Part shown: positions 1-9,153 of the stretch, piece by piece
How positions within the stretch are numbered: the first letter of the stretch is position 1
Layout: every line of letters starts with the position of its first letter
NCBI GenBank assembly: GCA_028284195.1
Contig: JANQSE010000017.1
Location: 174,167 to 238,166, forward strand
Reading direction: 5' to 3'
DNA from: Balneola sp.
GTDB taxonomy: Bacteria > Bacteroidota > Rhodothermia > Balneolales > Balneolaceae
Length of the DNA stretch: 64,000 nucleotides
Notes under the pieces: model-generated
The model's database searches: none
What the model was told of the DNA's origin: nothing
Seen by the model: the letters and a program-made list of their open reading frames with translations, nothing else
Translations under genes and position numbers: made by a program

Positions 1-276
1 CCAGATTACTTACTTTATGATGAACCAACATCCGGACTGGACCCTCAAACTTCGGATGAAATCAACGAATTAATTGTTTATATGGCAGACAGCCTGGATA
101 TAACCTCTATTGTAATTACCCATGACATGCACAGCGTGTTGTCTATTGCTGAAAAAGTAGCTTTCTTAGATGATCAAAAACTAAGCTGGTTTGGAGATAT
201 CGAAGAAATGAAAAAAAGTGAACATCCCCCATTGGTTGAATTTATAACAGCCAGTGAATATAAAATTAAGGCGTAG
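1..276 (+). CDS. mlaF: ABC transporter ATP-binding protein, C-terminal fragment (MlaF-like)
   Basis: The window opens inside this gene; about 91 C-terminal residues are visible. It reads straight from a Walker B segment (LLYDEPTSGLDP, with the catalytic Glu) through the D-loop to the switch His (VITHDM), which is typical of ABC ATPases. It stops 2 bp before an MCE-domain gene. ATPase plus MCE protein is the arrangement of Mla/Mce systems that move phospholipids between the membranes of Gram-negative bacteria, so MlaF is the likely identity. The permease (MlaE) is expected upstream, outside the window. Walker A and the signature motif cannot be checked. Confidence 0.8.
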   Translation, partial: PDYLLYDEPTSGLDPQTSDEINELIVYMADSLDITSIVITHDMHSVLSIAEKVAFLDDQKLSWFGDIEEMKKSEHPPLVEFITASEYKIKA

Positions 277-278
277 AT

Positions 279-1226
279 TTGAATTCTGAAAAATTTAGTA
301 CCAGCAACGAACTCAAAATCGGGCTTACCATACTCGTAGCCATTGCTATCGCTTTTGTGGGGTTCCGAATTATGAGAGACCAACCACTTTTTAGGCAAGC
401 CAAGTTTTTATATGTAAAATTTGACAGGGTTGACGGGTTACTTCCGGGAAATGTGGTTCATATAAAAGGCTTTAAAGTAGGATCGGTAAAAGAACTGCAA
501 TACCTTTTTAAAGAAGACAGTACTTTAGTTACTCTTAGCATAACTGCTGATTTTAACGTTCCAAAAGGTTCAAAAGCAATACTGAAAGAACCCGGCCCAC
601 TTGGTGCAGTTACCATAGAAATTATCCAATCCACAAACAGTGAATATATTGAGTGGGGCGCAAGTATTGATGGAGAAATAGATAGCGGGATCTTTGGAAC
701 ATTTGCCGATAAAGGGGAAGAACTTGCTGATAAACTAACAAAATCGTTGAAAGATTTAAATAGCCTTTTGGTAAAAGTCGATTCCTCTTTGTACTCAAAA
801 AATAAAGATCCAATAAATAGCACACTTACCAGCTTTGAGAAAATAGGCAGAGATGCCCGGCAGCTTCTTGAAAAACGTAAAGCTGATATTGACTCTATGA
901 TTGTGAGCATGAGCAACATCACCCAAAACTTTGATGATTTGACCGAAGAAAACAAAGCCGAAATTGATTCTATGCTTACCAATTTGAGCATAGCAAGTGC
1001 AGAACTTGAAGTGCTCAGTAAAAATCTTAATAAAACCACTACATCATTCAACCAAGTCTTAGACAAAATAAACAGCAAAGAAGGCTCTCTTGGAAAAATG
1101 GTTTACGATGAGTCTTTATATAATAATCTTGACAGCCTTTCATTCAATCTTAACGAGCTGATAAAGAACATTCAAAAAGACCCAAAAAAATATCTCAAGC
1201 ATATGAGATTAATTGAAGTCTTTTAA
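279..1226 (+). CDS. mlaD: MCE family (MlaD-like) lipid transport protein
   Basis: A protein of 315 residues with a TTG start 2 bp after the ATPase stop, so the two are co-transcribed. A membrane anchor lies at about residues 13-30, followed by one MCE domain at about 38-115 (VDGLLPGNVVHIKGFKVGSV, then PLGAVTIEI). The rest (about 150-300) is long, helical and rich in Leu/Ile/Ser/Lys, as in Mla/Mce proteins whose tail forms a coiled coil or tunnel in the periplasm. The family binds lipid as a hexamer and works with MlaF/MlaE. Substrate direction cannot be read from sequence. No ATG lies near the start, so TTG is the best choice. Confidence 0.85.
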   Translation: MNSEKFSTSNELKIGLTILVAIAIAFVGFRIMRDQPLFRQAKFLYVKFDRVDGLLPGNVVHIKGFKVGSVKELQYLFKEDSTLVTLSITADFNVPKGSKAILKEPGPLGAVTIEIIQSTNSEYIEWGASIDGEIDSGIFGTFADKGEELADKLTKSLKDLNSLLVKVDSSLYSKNKDPINSTLTSFEKIGRDARQLLEKRKADIDSMIVSMSNITQNFDDLTEENKAEIDSMLTNLSIASAELEVLSKNLNKTTTSFNQVLDKINSKEGSLGKMVYDESLYNNLDSLSFNLNELIKNIQKDPKKYLKHMRLIEVF

Positions 1227-1246
1227 CGAACCAGGCTACACTCAGG

Positions 1247-1278
1247 CTTTTAATTCCTTCGTTATTGCGTTATATTTG
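1247..1278 (+). promoter_or_regulatory. Putative Bacteroidota-type promoter of the ppiD-like gene
   Basis: The hexamer-like element TATATTTG at 1271-1278 matches the Bacteroidota -7 consensus TAnnTTTG. The -33 element is imperfect (TTTT near 1248-1251 instead of TTTG, spacer about 19). It lies in the 131-bp gap in front of the ppiD-like gene, with a leader of roughly 70 nt. Confidence 0.4.
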
Positions 1279-1357
1279 CAAGCTATTTTTTGATGCTTAA
1301 AGCATCTTTCATAGTCAATCAAGAATTTTTAAAGAACTGTTTTAGAGGATACCTGCT

Positions 1358-3133
1358 ATGGGTTTAATGGAAAGGCTTAGAAATGGTACCAAGTATATTG
1401 TAATCATACTTATTGTTTCGTTTGGTTTAATTTGGGTACTTGCCGATGTGGATTTTTTTGGAGCAATGAATGCCGGGCCTAACAAATTAGGCAAAGTAAA
1501 CGGTGATGACATCACCCTTGAAGAATACAACCAAAGAGTTCAATACTATAACAATTTGTATGTACAGCAAACCGGAAGTAGTATGACTCCCGAAATTTCT
1601 GCTTTGTACGAACAACAAGTTTGGGATGAACTGGTAAATTCCCGCTTGATTGAGCAAAAAATGGATGCACTAGGAATTACAGTTACTGACAGCGAGTTAC
1701 TTGATATGGTTTATGGAGACAATCCCGATCCTATCATTGTGCAGAACTTCAGCCGCCAGGATGGTACTATTGATCGTGCAAGCATCGACCAGATGTTAAC
1801 CAATCCCGATTTTTCTCAACAAGCTATAGCTCTTGATCTTCAGCTTCGCCAAAAAAGAAGACAGGAAAAACTAACGAATTTTATCGCTGCGGGTGTACAA
1901 GTTACCGATGAGCAAATTGAAGCCGAGTATTTTAAACAAAATTCATTCGCTGATATTGCTTTCGTTCGCCTTCCTTTCGGTGAAATAAGCAACGATGAAG
2001 TTACCATTACCGACAAAGACTTAAGGAATTATTACAACAGTAATAAAGAGCAATACAAAGTAGAAGAGAATTACAGAGCTAGAATTGTATCATTCAGCTT
2101 TTTGCCAACAGCAGAAGATACCGCCGAAATTTTCGAAGAAGTACGGGAATTAAAGCCAGATTTCGCTGCAGAAACAGAAGATTCTCTATTTCTTCTTCGG
2201 CAGCAATCGTCAACACCATACTCTGCAGCTTTTGTTAACAAAGAGGATGTTCGTGAAGAATATAAAGCCGTTCTTGATTTAAATACCGGGGAAATCACAA
2301 ATCCATTTTTGAACGGCAGCCAGGTTAGTATGATTAAAAAACTAGACGAAAAAGGTGATGAAATTAAGTTTGTGGTATTTTCAAGATTGATCGAGGCTCT
2401 GCCAGCCACCATCAGAGATGCTGACGAAGCCGCTCGCGACTTTCAATTATTTGCTGATGAAGAAACCGATTTCGAAACCGAAGCTGAACGAGCCGGAAAA
2501 ACAATGGATGAAATTTTTGCCACAAAAGGCAATTCATTTATCTCCGGATTAGGAAACAGCCAGCAAGTACTTTCTTTCCTCGAAAAAGCAGATGAAGGTG
2601 ATATTTCCAGAGTAATTGAGCTGGGAACTGATTTTGTTGTTGTTCAACTTCTGCAAAAAAACAAAGAAGGATATCGCCCCTTTGACGAGGTACAAACTCA
2701 AATCGAAACGCTAGTGCGGCTTGAGAAGAAAAAAGAACTTACCGCACAAAAAGCAGCTGATATTGTAGCATCCAATACCGATATGGCCGCAATTGCCAAT
2801 GCTGCCGGTTATGAACTACAAACAACGGAAAGTGTTGCTGCAAATGCTGTTTTTCTGGATGGTGCAGGAAGAGAACCAAAAGTAATTGGAGCTATTTTTA
2901 CACTCGAAGAAAACGATATCTCTGGCCCAATACAAGGAAATGCCGCCGTATATATAATTCAGGTAACCTCCAAACAAACTCCAAACCTGGAAAATTTAAC
3001 GGATGCCGAAAAAGATCAAATACGTACACAGCTTGAGGGCGAAATCAATCAAAAATTCGGTGCAATTTGGCTGGAAGAACTCAAAAAAGAGGCCGACATT
3101 ATAGACAACAGAAATTTGTTAATTCAAAGCTAG
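1358..3133 (+). CDS. ppiD: PpiD/SurA-like periplasmic folding factor (parvulin family)
   Basis: A protein of 591 residues. A short cytoplasmic N-terminus (MGLMERLRNGTKYI) is followed by one membrane helix (about 13-31), and the rest is periplasmic. Residues about 35-200 look like the SurA_N/PpiD chaperone domain (GKVNGDDITLEEYNQRVQ). The middle and C-terminal part carries the rotamase-type segment ending around RVIELGTDFVVVQLLQKNKEGYRPFDEV. The length is close to E. coli PpiD (623). The family helps newly exported proteins fold at the inner membrane. The canonical peptidyl-prolyl isomerase residues are not obvious, so it may act mainly as a chaperone. It stands alone between its own promoter-like element and a strong terminator. 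Confidence 0.8.
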   Translation: MGLMERLRNGTKYIVIILIVSFGLIWVLADVDFFGAMNAGPNKLGKVNGDDITLEEYNQRVQYYNNLYVQQTGSSMTPEISALYEQQVWDELVNSRLIEQKMDALGITVTDSELLDMVYGDNPDPIIVQNFSRQDGTIDRASIDQMLTNPDFSQQAIALDLQLRQKRRQEKLTNFIAAGVQVTDEQIEAEYFKQNSFADIAFVRLPFGEISNDEVTITDKDLRNYYNSNKEQYKVEENYRARIVSFSFLPTAEDTAEIFEEVRELKPDFAAETEDSLFLLRQQSSTPYSAAFVNKEDVREEYKAVLDLNTGEITNPFLNGSQVSMIKKLDEKGDEIKFVVFSRLIEALPATIRDADEAARDFQLFADEETDFETEAERAGKTMDEIFATKGNSFISGLGNSQQVLSFLEKADEGDISRVIELGTDFVVVQLLQKNKEGYRPFDEVQTQIETLVRLEKKKELTAQKAADIVASNTDMAAIANAAGYELQTTESVAANAVFLDGAGREPKVIGAIFTLEENDISGPIQGNAAVYIIQVTSKQTPNLENLTDAEKDQIRTQLEGEINQKFGAIWLEELKKEADIIDNRNLLIQS

Positions 3134-3153
3134 GTTTCTTCTGCTTAGTTGTT

Positions 3154-3184
3154 AAGGCGAGAAGTTTTCTTCTCGCCTTTTTTG
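3154..3184 (+). terminator. Rho-independent terminator after ppiD-like gene
   Basis: A perfect 11-bp stem (AAGGCGAGAAG at 3154-3164 with CTTCTCGCCTT at 3169-3179) closes a TTTT loop and runs into a T-tract (3178-3183). Confidence 0.93.
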
Positions 3185-3229
3185 TTTACAGTTTTAATAA
3201 ATTTTACCTGCCTTACATAACCCCGCCCA

Positions 3230-4357
3230 ATGAGTAACCAGTCTTTAAATATGGATCAAAAATGGATGCTTGAAGCACTTGCGCTGGCTTCTAAAGGCAA
3301 GGGAAACGTATCACCCAATCCCTTGGTTGGATGCGTGATCGTATCAAAAAAAGGAGAAAAAATTGGCCAGGGGTATCATAAAAAGTTTGGTGCTGCACAT
3401 GCGGAGGTCAACGCGGTCAATTCAGTTAAAAATGAGGAAGCGTTAAAAGGCGCAACAGTATATATAACTCTTGAACCTTGCTCTCATCATGGAAAAACTC
3501 CTCCCTGTGCCGAGCTATTAGCTAAACTCCCCATTGCTAAAGTAGTTGTAGCCATGAAAGATCCTAACCCAAAAGTAAATGGCAGCGGCCTTAGGATTTT
3601 GAAAAATGCCGGTATAGAAACTGAAGTTGGGATTCTGGAAAAAGAAGCGGAACAGCTGAATGAGTTCTTTATTCATCATCAAACAGTTGGCAGACCCTTC
3701 ATTACATTAAAATTTGCTCAAACAATAGACGGTTTTCTTGCCGCTGCTGATGGAGACTCGAAATGGATATCAGGTAAACAATCCCGCAAAAAAGTGCACC
3801 AATGGCGCAGCGAATACGATGCCGTATTAGTTGGAAGAACTACTACCATGGCCGACAACCCAAGTTTGACTGTTCGGCACATAAAAGGCCGCCAACCTAA
3901 ACGTGTTATAATTGATGGCCCTTTTGAACTTCCCAGAACTTTGAATGTATTTTCGGATAAGCATGAGGATAAAACAATTATCCTGACATGGAATAAAGAA
4001 GCTTCTAAAGATGAAGCCGACCCTATGTTAAAAATGCTTTCTCAAAATTATTTCAGAGGTGAAATTCTTCAGGTTTCAAAGTCAGATGGCCATGTAGATC
4101 TGCGGCAAGCTTTTAAGTTACTTGGAGAAAAAAGCATTTCATCTATCCTAGTGGAAGGCGGACAGCAGCTTTCTTCTACCTTAATTAAACAAAGCTTGGT
4201 TGACAAGCTTTGCGTTTTTATTTCTCCTAAACTACTTGGCGCGGGAACGCGGTCTGTTCTGAATATAGGCATCAACAACATGAACGAGATTGCTAATTTA
4301 AAAGATGTGAGCTGGGAACAGATTGGCGATGATATGTTAATGACAGGGTACTTTTGA
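3230..4357 (+). CDS. ribD: Bifunctional riboflavin biosynthesis protein RibD (deaminase/reductase)
   Basis: 375 residues, a normal RibD length. The N-terminal cytidine-deaminase-like domain (about 10-150) shows the zinc-binding and catalytic set HAEVNAV and PCSHHGKTPPC. The C-terminal domain (about 155-370) is the NADPH-dependent pyrimidine reductase, with TLKFAQTIDGFLA and ILVEGGQQLSSTLI. It catalyses the second and third steps of riboflavin synthesis from GTP. No other rib gene is nearby, so riboflavin genes are scattered here. The gene ends 8 bp before the convergent CHAT-protein gene. Confidence 0.95.
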   Translation: MSNQSLNMDQKWMLEALALASKGKGNVSPNPLVGCVIVSKKGEKIGQGYHKKFGAAHAEVNAVNSVKNEEALKGATVYITLEPCSHHGKTPPCAELLAKLPIAKVVVAMKDPNPKVNGSGLRILKNAGIETEVGILEKEAEQLNEFFIHHQTVGRPFITLKFAQTIDGFLAAADGDSKWISGKQSRKKVHQWRSEYDAVLVGRTTTMADNPSLTVRHIKGRQPKRVIIDGPFELPRTLNVFSDKHEDKTIILTWNKEASKDEADPMLKMLSQNYFRGEILQVSKSDGHVDLRQAFKLLGEKSISSILVEGGQQLSSTLIKQSLVDKLCVFISPKLLGAGTRSVLNIGINNMNEIANLKDVSWEQIGDDMLMTGYF

Positions 4358-4365
4358 TCCCCTAA

Positions 4366-7290
4366 TTACTTCCCAAAAAGAATAAAGGGTGCCCAATGAT
4401 TTGGATGGTTATAATACGGGTGCTCCAGCATTGCAAGCTTAGCATCTCTTAAAGCTCTTTCTTTATACCCAAAAAGAGGCGCTTCATAAATATTAAGGAA
4501 CAATTTGAATTTAACCCAAAGCCCGATGTCCTCTTTTTCGTAGTCGTTTAACTTTTCATAAAATCTGGCCATCAGCTCTGATGTGCTTTTATCATATACG
4601 TTCCACAAACTTACTACCACAGAAGAAGCCCCTGCTTTAAAGAATGACCGCTGAAGCCCCAAAATACCTTCTCCTGCAACCAGCTTGCCCATTCCGGTAT
4701 TGCAAGCACTTAGAACTACCATATCTGAGTTTAGTGATAAGGCCGATATCTCAAGGCTGTTTAAAAATCCATCTTCCCCAAAAGTATTTTCAAATTCATT
4801 TTTCTTTGAAATTATTAGACCACTTTGTAAAGGACTTTCTTCATTTATACTTCCATGAGTAGCAAAGTGCAGGTATCTGAAAGAAGATAAATCCAATGCT
4901 TTTATAGCAGATTCTGTTACTTGTTCGTTCTTAAGAACGGTAGCTTGATCAAAATGAGAGGAAATTGAGTTTACTTCAGTTAATGAGGCAGGAAGAGAAG
5001 CAAAGTTATTTTGCGATCTGGAAGGGTTTGTGGCAGAACCGGATTCAAATCCTGAGCCAGCTACAGCAAGCAGTTCTTTGGTATAACTTCGGTGCAAGTC
5101 CTGAATATATTCGTAAATTGAAGCAGAAGGAAGGTGTTTAATATTATAATCTTCAATCAGGTAACGGTTATTATTGATTAGTGCATCAAAAGGGAGTACT
5201 GATAAGGATCTGCTGGGTATGATTACCAGTTTATTGATTTCAGGAAATTGATTTTTAAAGGGCTCGATAAGATGTGAATATAAAAAGGAAGAATAAGCTG
5301 CTAAATCTTCTACTGGCTTTGATTCTTCTATTGCTACCCTGAAAGAAGCTATATGTTCTTTAAATATTATATCAGCACTTTTAGCAGAATCAAAATCAGA
5401 CACATTATAGCCTGGCCCTTCTATCGTAATCCAGAAGGTGATGAGTTTATTTTTTACAAAGACATATTCAATAAAAGCAGAATTCGAATCTAGCAAAGAT
5501 TGAAGCTTAGAAATAGAAACAATCTCAGGAGATTCCAGCCTTTTTAGCTTTGGGTTCTTAATCCTTATCTCGTTTGTAAATGATTCGTACTCTAATTCTG
5601 CAGCCTGTATTTCTTGTTTCAGAAGCATGATTTTTTGCTGATCAGAAGTATTTTCCAGTGTTCTATACAACTTATCAACTGCTTTACTTTTCTGCAGAAT
5701 AGAAAGATATGTTGGCTCATCAACGGCTTTTAATATATCCTCGGAAGAAAGGCTTTGAAGCAATACTTTTGATTTTCCAGACTCCACAACTTCAAATGCT
5801 TTTTCTATGTCATTTTTTTCTGACAAATACCAATAAGCAACTTCATTATAAAACTCTGAGTAATTGCTAAATAGTGTTGATTGTAAATTATCTCCATAGA
5901 GATTGTTTCGAACACGTTCAATTTCATTAAAAGCCAGATCGGCGTAATAAAAAGCACTATCCGAGCCTATATCATGAAATCTTTGGGACAAGTTGATTAA
6001 ATAATCAGAGATTTGATAACCTTTATAGAAAGAGGCTGTTGAAAAAGCTTTTTTGGCAAAACTTAAAGCGAGAATATGCTCACCAATAGAAGAGTAAACT
6101 TTTGAAAGGGATGTAAATGCTTTCGCTTTTAACCGTTTTGATTCTGTATTTATAGCAATTTCTATTGCCTTATTAGAATATGAAATAGCCTTACCTGAAT
6201 TTCCAACTGCAAGTTCTAATTCAGATAAGTTCATGTATGTTTCAGCTAAGAGGGAAAACTGGTTGCCAACGATCAAATAATCAATCGCTGCTATATAGAT
6301 ATTCCGTGCTTGATCATAGCTTTTTAAACGTTTAAGAGCAGTAGCTGTTTTTAATGAAACAATGGCTGCTTGGTATCTATTAGTGTTTTGAATCCACAGA
6401 TTTTGGGCCTGATCTAAAAAATTAAAAGCTGAATTATAATTCCCCAATAGCATATATATTTTGCCCACATTTTCATTTGCCTGAATTATTTCTGTTGGAT
6501 CAAAAGATTCTTTAGCCGTTTCAAGATGTTTATTGAAATAAAGTAATGCTTTACCATATTCTCCTTTTTTTTCATAAAATAGCCCCAACCGTTCATATTC
6601 TCGGGAAAGCAGGTCAAGGTTTCCAAGCTTCTTTTTTAATTGTAAAGATTCAAAAGCTAGAGCCTCAGCTTTTTCTGTATAACCAAGTTCATTATATACC
6701 ACAAAAAGATTGCTTTTTATGATGGGCAGCATAAAAGCATCATTGTATTTTTGCATAAGCTGTTCTGCTTGTTTGCCATACTCAATTGCTTTTTGATAAT
6801 TACCAACCAAACGATTCTCTAACATTAGAGAATTAGAAACTTGTGCAATTCTGTATGAGTTATTTGAAGATTTTGCTAGCTCAAACGCCTCTTCATAAAA
6901 AGGGATGGCTTCGGTGTCGTTATAAAGCCATGCTATTGCCCATGCTTTATGACTTTTAGCATAAGCACGAAGCTCAAGATCAGGGTAATTAGCTGCTACA
7001 GAATCTGCTTTAAATATCCATTTTGAGCCTTCATATGGCCTGTTTTGATCAATAATGGAAGCACCAAGCCCTACTGCAGCAACAATCCATTTTTTTGTGT
7101 TTATATTTTTGGAATGAAGTTTTTCAGCTTTTCTGTATACTTTTTCTGCTTCAATATAATTACCCTTTCTATAGACATTGTTTCCGAGCACTAAAAGAGA
7201 GTCATCTTTAATGTATGGATATTGGGCAAGCACTATTTCAGAAGTAAAAAAGAATATTACCAATAAAGAAAAAATGACTTGTTTAAACAT
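4366..7290 (-). CDS. Secreted TPR-CHAT domain protein (caspase-like protease fold)
   Basis: 974 residues with a signal peptide (about 1-22, ending in VLA-Q), so it is exported. About residues 25-480 form a long series of TPR-type helical repeats, recognisable by runs such as GNYQKAIEYGKQAEQL. A coiled-coil-rich linker (about 520-600) leads to a C-terminal CHAT domain (about 660-974). The catalytic dyad is visible: His812 in HFATHG and Cys863 in LSACNTG. CHAT proteases (separase/caspase clan) usually cleave a partner protein recognised through the repeats. The substrate here is unknown. A 44-codon ORF reads away from it 78 bp upstream. TPR-CHAT proteins are common in this phylum and mostly uncharacterised. 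Confidence 0.88.
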   Translation of the reverse strand: MFKQVIFSLLVIFFFTSEIVLAQYPYIKDDSLLVLGNNVYRKGNYIEAEKVYRKAEKLHSKNINTKKWIVAAVGLGASIIDQNRPYEGSKWIFKADSVAANYPDLELRAYAKSHKAWAIAWLYNDTEAIPFYEEAFELAKSSNNSYRIAQVSNSLMLENRLVGNYQKAIEYGKQAEQLMQKYNDAFMLPIIKSNLFVVYNELGYTEKAEALAFESLQLKKKLGNLDLLSREYERLGLFYEKKGEYGKALLYFNKHLETAKESFDPTEIIQANENVGKIYMLLGNYNSAFNFLDQAQNLWIQNTNRYQAAIVSLKTATALKRLKSYDQARNIYIAAIDYLIVGNQFSLLAETYMNLSELELAVGNSGKAISYSNKAIEIAINTESKRLKAKAFTSLSKVYSSIGEHILALSFAKKAFSTASFYKGYQISDYLINLSQRFHDIGSDSAFYYADLAFNEIERVRNNLYGDNLQSTLFSNYSEFYNEVAYWYLSEKNDIEKAFEVVESGKSKVLLQSLSSEDILKAVDEPTYLSILQKSKAVDKLYRTLENTSDQQKIMLLKQEIQAAELEYESFTNEIRIKNPKLKRLESPEIVSISKLQSLLDSNSAFIEYVFVKNKLITFWITIEGPGYNVSDFDSAKSADIIFKEHIASFRVAIEESKPVEDLAAYSSFLYSHLIEPFKNQFPEINKLVIIPSRSLSVLPFDALINNNRYLIEDYNIKHLPSASIYEYIQDLHRSYTKELLAVAGSGFESGSATNPSRSQNNFASLPASLTEVNSISSHFDQATVLKNEQVTESAIKALDLSSFRYLHFATHGSINEESPLQSGLIISKKNEFENTFGEDGFLNSLEISALSLNSDMVVLSACNTGMGKLVAGEGILGLQRSFFKAGASSVVVSLWNVYDKSTSELMARFYEKLNDYEKEDIGLWVKFKLFLNIYEAPLFGYKERALRDAKLAMLEHPYYNHPNHWAPFILFGK

Positions 7291-7368
7291 TTGAAAGTGT
7301 TAGTGGAATAACTAAAATAAATTTTGTTGATTAAGTATAATTAAAATTTAAAATCAGCGGAAGCAAAA

Positions 7369-7503
7369 ATGAACTATTCAAAAATTCAAGCCAAATACGG
7401 TGCGCCAGATGGAGAAGGGGGAAACCCTAGTAGTAATCGTCCAGGAAGTGGATCTGGCAGCGGTTCTGGAAATGATACCGGGGGTGGCAGAACTAACTCA
7501 TGA
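7369..7503 (+). CDS. Small Gly/Ser-rich ORF (44 aa), hypothetical
   Basis: A 44-codon ORF starting MNYSKIQAKYGAPDGEG. The C-terminal half is a low-complexity Gly/Ser/Asn tract ending GGGRTNS. A possible ribosome site (GGAAG) lies about 6 bp before the ATG. The stop codon is followed within 8 bp by a good hairpin with T-run, so a transcript of exactly this size is plausible. It is divergent from the CHAT-protease gene (78 bp apart). I recognise no family. It has no signal peptide or membrane segment. It could be a small partner or substrate of the CHAT protein, or a non-coding transcript. Confidence 0.45.
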   Translation: MNYSKIQAKYGAPDGEGGNPSSNRPGSGSGSGSGNDTGGGRTNS

Positions 7504-7510
7504 AATTAAA

Positions 7511-7536
7511 CCTCGCTATAAATAGCGGGTTTTTTT
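7511..7536 (+). terminator. Bidirectional-type terminator between small ORF and ftsY
   Basis: The hairpin CCTCGCTA-TAAA-TAGCGGG (7511-7529) is followed by seven T on the plus strand. It lies 7 bp after the 44-aa ORF, and its T-run overlaps the ftsY stop codon on the other strand. On the minus strand the tail is TTTAATTT, so it may also end the ftsY transcript. Confidence 0.8.
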
Positions 7537-8488
7537 ATTCTCCGAATAAAGCATTTACAAATTCAGTTCTTTCAAACACCTGGAGATCTTCAATTTTCTC
7601 TCCTAACCCGATGTACTTAACAGGTACGCTCAGTTCGTTAGAAATTCCAATTACAATCCCGCCTTTTGCCGTGCCATCAAGTTTAGTGAGTGCCAGGCCG
7701 GTTATATCAACAGCCTCTGTAAAAGCTTTGGCTTGTTGCATAGCATTTTGTCCGGTTGATGCATCCAATACTAAAATTACTTCATGAGGGGCCCCTTCCA
7801 CAACTTTACCCATCACACGTTTAATTTTGGTAAGCTCATCCATCAACGCTTTTTTGTTATGTAAGCGGCCCGCTGTATCTACCAAAACAATATCCGATCC
7901 TCTTGACTTTCCAGAAGATACCGTATCAAAAGCAACGGAGGCCGGATCTGCATTTTGGCCCTGTTGCACAATAGGCACACCAGCCCGTTCACTCCAGATA
8001 ATTAACTGATCAACAGCAGCGGCACGAAAAGTATCTGCAGCACCAAGCAACACATTCTTTCCTGCTTGTTTATAGAGATTTGCCAATTTACCAATCGTAG
8101 TTGTTTTACCCACCCCATTTACGCCAACCACCAAAACCACGTGGGGTTTAATTGGAAATTCTGCATCAAATTCGGCAAGCTTATCTGTATCATTGTCTTT
8201 TAATAGTTCAACAATTTCTTCTCGAAGTATTGTTTGTAGTTCCTGTTGGTTCACAAACTTATCTCTTGAAACGCGTGCTTCAATCCGTTTTATGATTTCC
8301 AGGGTAGTTGTAACGCCTACATCAGAAGTGATCAGAATTTCTTCAAGTTCATCAAGGGTTTCGTCATCAATATGATCTTTTCCTACAAAAGCTTTCCCTA
8401 ATTTATTTAAAATTCCTTCTCTGCTTTTTTCAACTCCTTTGTTTAGCGTTTCTTTTTTCTTTAGTCCAATTTTATCTAGAAAACCCAT
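7535..8488 (-). CDS. ftsY: Signal recognition particle receptor FtsY (GTPase)
   Basis: 317 residues covering the N and G domains of the SRP GTPase family without the long acidic A domain of E. coli FtsY, as in most Bacteroidota. Visible GTPase motifs are GVNGVGKTTTIGKLA (P-loop), DTAGR (G3) and TKLDGTAKGG (G4 and closing loop). It docks ribosome-SRP complexes at the inner membrane for co-translational insertion. The N-terminus MGFLDKIGLKKKETL is amphipathic and could bind membrane. It is probably co-transcribed with the upstream phosphatidyltransferase gene (3-bp gap). Confidence 0.96.
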   Translation of the reverse strand: MGFLDKIGLKKKETLNKGVEKSREGILNKLGKAFVGKDHIDDETLDELEEILITSDVGVTTTLEIIKRIEARVSRDKFVNQQELQTILREEIVELLKDNDTDKLAEFDAEFPIKPHVVLVVGVNGVGKTTTIGKLANLYKQAGKNVLLGAADTFRAAAVDQLIIWSERAGVPIVQQGQNADPASVAFDTVSSGKSRGSDIVLVDTAGRLHNKKALMDELTKIKRVMGKVVEGAPHEVILVLDASTGQNAMQQAKAFTEAVDITGLALTKLDGTAKGGIVIGISNELSVPVKYIGLGEKIEDLQVFERTEFVNALFGE

Positions 8489-8491
8489 AGC

Positions 8492-9082
8492 TTAATTAAA
8501 TGTAGACCCCTTCATAATTTTTCGGTAGCGATTAAAATAGTCGAAAAAAGAATATATCATGATTGCAGTACAAGAATATAACAACCATTGATGAACCTGA
8601 GTTGCGTCTCTGAAAAAGAAAACAGCAATCCAGTAAAGAGCCAGTACATTAACAGCAATTTTTCCTGACATGATAGACATCGCCACTTTACCATACGTAA
8701 ATTTGATAAAAGAAGAACCAACCATGATAAGGGAATCACGAATTACGTTCAAAATCAAAAACCAAATAGGAACCCAACCCAGCCAAACAGTATATATAAA
8801 GAGTACAGCAGCACAAAGTTTGTCAGAGATCGGATCAATCATTTTACCAACTTCTGAAACAGTGTTGGTTCTTCGAGCAACTAAACCATCCAGATAGTCA
8901 GAAATAAAAGCATATATAATCAGACCAATAATAAGGCCATTAGCCTGGTAATTGTTTTGATTGTGAAGATATATTACCGGAATAGCTACCAAAAAACGGG
9001 AGAAAGAAATCCAGTTCGAAAGAGTCAACACCCTTCCTGATACTGATACTATTTTTCCGTCTATGTTCTGTTGTTTCTTCAA
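8492..9082 (-). CDS. pgsA: CDP-alcohol phosphatidyltransferase (PgsA-like)
   Basis: 196 residues with about five hydrophobic segments. The signature D-x2-DG-x2-AR-x8-G-x3-D-x3-D is complete: DYLDGLVARR, then GKMIDPISDK. These Asp residues bind the metal and CDP-diacylglycerol. By size and by the position of the motif near the N-terminus it most resembles phosphatidylglycerophosphate synthase, which commits CDP-DAG to phosphatidylglycerol and cardiolipin. The alcohol acceptor cannot be decided from sequence alone. It lies 3 bp upstream of ftsY. Confidence 0.85.
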   Translation of the reverse strand: MKKQQNIDGKIVSVSGRVLTLSNWISFSRFLVAIPVIYLHNQNNYQANGLIIGLIIYAFISDYLDGLVARRTNTVSEVGKMIDPISDKLCAAVLFIYTVWLGWVPIWFLILNVIRDSLIMVGSSFIKFTYGKVAMSIMSGKIAVNVLALYWIAVFFFRDATQVHQWLLYSCTAIMIYSFFDYFNRYRKIMKGSTFN

Positions 9083-9153
9083 GGCATATATGCTCAGAAA
9101 TTAATGTGCAAAGTTACGTTCATTGTCAGGAGAAAACCAATACAATTGCAATG

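Noticed and set aside
458..1078. 206-codon minus-strand ORF opposite the MCE gene
   Set aside because: Hydrophobic antisense shadow of a well-supported gene; no motifs of its own.
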